A stretch of DNA of 64,000 nucleotides from Oxytricha trifallax (taxonomy: Eukaryota; Ciliophora; Spirotrichea; Sporadotrichida; Oxytrichidae), in the NCBI GenBank assembly GCA_000711775.1, contig ARYC01000126.1, forward strand, positions 78,071 through 142,070, in the 5' to 3' direction. Below the pieces are notes generated by a model that did not search any database, was not told where the DNA came from, and saw nothing but the letters and a program-made list of their open reading frames with translations. This document shows, piece after piece, positions 63,147 to 64,000 of the stretch (positions within the stretch are counted from its first letter, which is position 1; every line of letters begins with the position of its first letter). Both the position numbers and the translations under genes were made by a program.

Positions 63147-64000
63147 TCATACTATAGGATTCATATTTGTCTATTTAAGTTGCGAAATCATCTGATCAAT
63201 TTATTTCCCATCTAGAAAGTTTCCATATACTTTTGATGTTGTAGGTGGCAGCATTTATTTAACGACTCCTTGTCCATTTGATTAGCCTCCATAAGAACTT
63301 GCCCCATAACCCGAAACCGACTAAGCTATGGGATTTATTTGGGCTGAAAGTTTTTGTATCAATCTCTAGTCTCTGCTCACTGGAACTTTATTATTAAATA
63401 AAGCTGTGTCTACTGATTTATTAACTTCATTATTCAAGGGATTCATAAAATTGCTTTAAACTCCACTCACGAATGATCTGTGTCCACTATTCATTAAAAG
63501 CCCTTTTTAGTAGATGTTTTCATTGAAGTTTCTTTTCAAATTAATGCTTCTCTCGATTAGATTTTGAGACTAACTTGCTGAAGAGTTTATTCTATTTTAT
63601 TACCCATTCATTTCTTATCCAACTACTCTTGCCTTGCTCCACACTCTATTTTTCACAATAGGTGACTCCTCAAATCCTTAGTTAACTGCATCTATTGTAT
63701 TAGGTTGAGCAAGTTAATTATTAAGGTATGTTTTCATATAATCTTGTTTCTAATTGTTATAAGCGTTGGCTGGGCTGAATTAAGGAAGAACGTTGATCTC
63801 AGCAGTTTTATTTTCTAAGAGTTCAAAACTATTCATGCGCTTTGATTGAAGTCTGTCATTCAAGGAACCTCTAATAGCATGATTATCTTAATTGCTTAAA
63901 ATTTTCGGTTACTAATTCTATTAAACTTTTACCATTTACAGTTAACTTGAATATTTCTATCTTTGAGCTTGGAAATTATCCAAGACATTAGCTGTAGATT
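63147..64000 (-). CDS. Q/N-rich protein with D-I-x-G motifs, right-arm copy (5' part beyond window)
   Basis: Inverted copy of the 3' part of 48197-50247, entering from the window end and stopping at TGA 63147-63149. It encodes the same Gln/Asn-rich tail (..QTNMNPIV). The motif-bearing N-terminal half would lie past base 64000 if the duplication continues. Confidence 0.75.

Larger units (their letters stand above)
56764..64000 (-). repeat. right arm of the large inverted duplication
   Basis: Reverse complement of 49394-56629, essentially identical throughout, continuing past the window end. It contains second copies of four gene segments and of the two intergenic regions described in the left arm. 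Confidence 0.97.

Overview
This window reads as germline (micronuclear) DNA of a stichotrich/hypotrich ciliate related to Oxytricha, Stylonychia and Sterkiella. Four lines of evidence agree. (1) Long ORFs use TAA and TAG in frame as glutamine and end only at TGA. (2) Recognisable genes are interrupted by AT-rich segments bounded by short direct repeats (pointers AAT, AAC, AAAG, AACCTG, CATTGA); collapsing one repeat copy restores the reading frame, which is what internal eliminated sequences (IESs) look like. (3) Two complete transposons carry C4A4 telomere-repeat ends and a 3-bp AAT target duplication, the hallmark of telomere-bearing elements (TBEs). (4) Many ordinary genes lie within about 1 kb of each other, unlike the one-gene nanochromosomes of the somatic nucleus. 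Small GT..AG introns, about 30-120 nt, are common.

Layout. 1-2.25 kb: Q-rich unknown gene. 2.47-3.23 kb (-): small single-TM, mitochondrial-looking protein with two introns and a 74-bp IES. 3.65-7.35 kb: Polo-like kinase. 7.5-8.1 kb: weak ORF. 8.1-10.8 kb (-): calpain-like protein with a repetitive acidic/Q tail. 11-13 kb and 13.1-16.9 kb (-): two multi-EF-hand genes. 17.3-25.06 kb: gene with three HMG boxes, the third split by TBE-A (18954-23777). 25.3-30.8 kb (-): unrecognised gene split by TBE-B (26631-30638). 32-32.8 kb: zinc-site-less carbonic-anhydrase-like gene. 33.1-34.6 kb: DnaJ (class II type) with a 397-bp IES in the J domain. 34.65-36.2 kb: secreted Cys-rich protein. 36.2-38.8 kb: EF-hand protein. 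38.8-39.8 kb (-): ISY1 splicing factor. 39.9-41.8 kb (-): coiled-coil protein. 42.06-47.64 kb: telomere end-binding protein alpha, whose first OB fold is separated from the rest by a 4,070-bp IES that is itself a decayed TBE-type transposon (TBE-C). 48.2-50.2 kb: Q-rich protein with D-I-x-G motifs. From 49.4 kb to the window end the sequence is a near-perfect inverted duplication (arms at least 7.2 kb, about 134-bp loop at 56.63-56.76 kb) carrying a NEK-like kinase, a Q-rich protein and a coiled-coil protein. The turning point lies inside an open exon, so a fold-back or amplification chimera must be excluded.

The three transposons share one gene order: a D34E (IS630/Tc1-type) transposase, a 22-kDa-type protein with two conserved introns, and a divergently transcribed C2H2 zinc-finger/protein-kinase fusion. 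All three copies are damaged in different ways: frameshifts plus a 662-bp insertion with a 12-bp target duplication in A; loss of the second catalytic Asp in B; in-frame TGAs and a HRD-to-HRY kinase in C. The most interesting pattern is in the roughly 550-bp intergenic region between the divergent 22-kDa and zinc-finger/kinase genes. Each element carries its own cluster of short inverted repeats there (ATTAGGAG in A, ATTAGTACC in B, GCTCATAATGAGC and TTTATGTTGC in C), next to a block conserved between A and B. I infer these could be element-specific binding sites for the zinc-finger protein encoded alongside.
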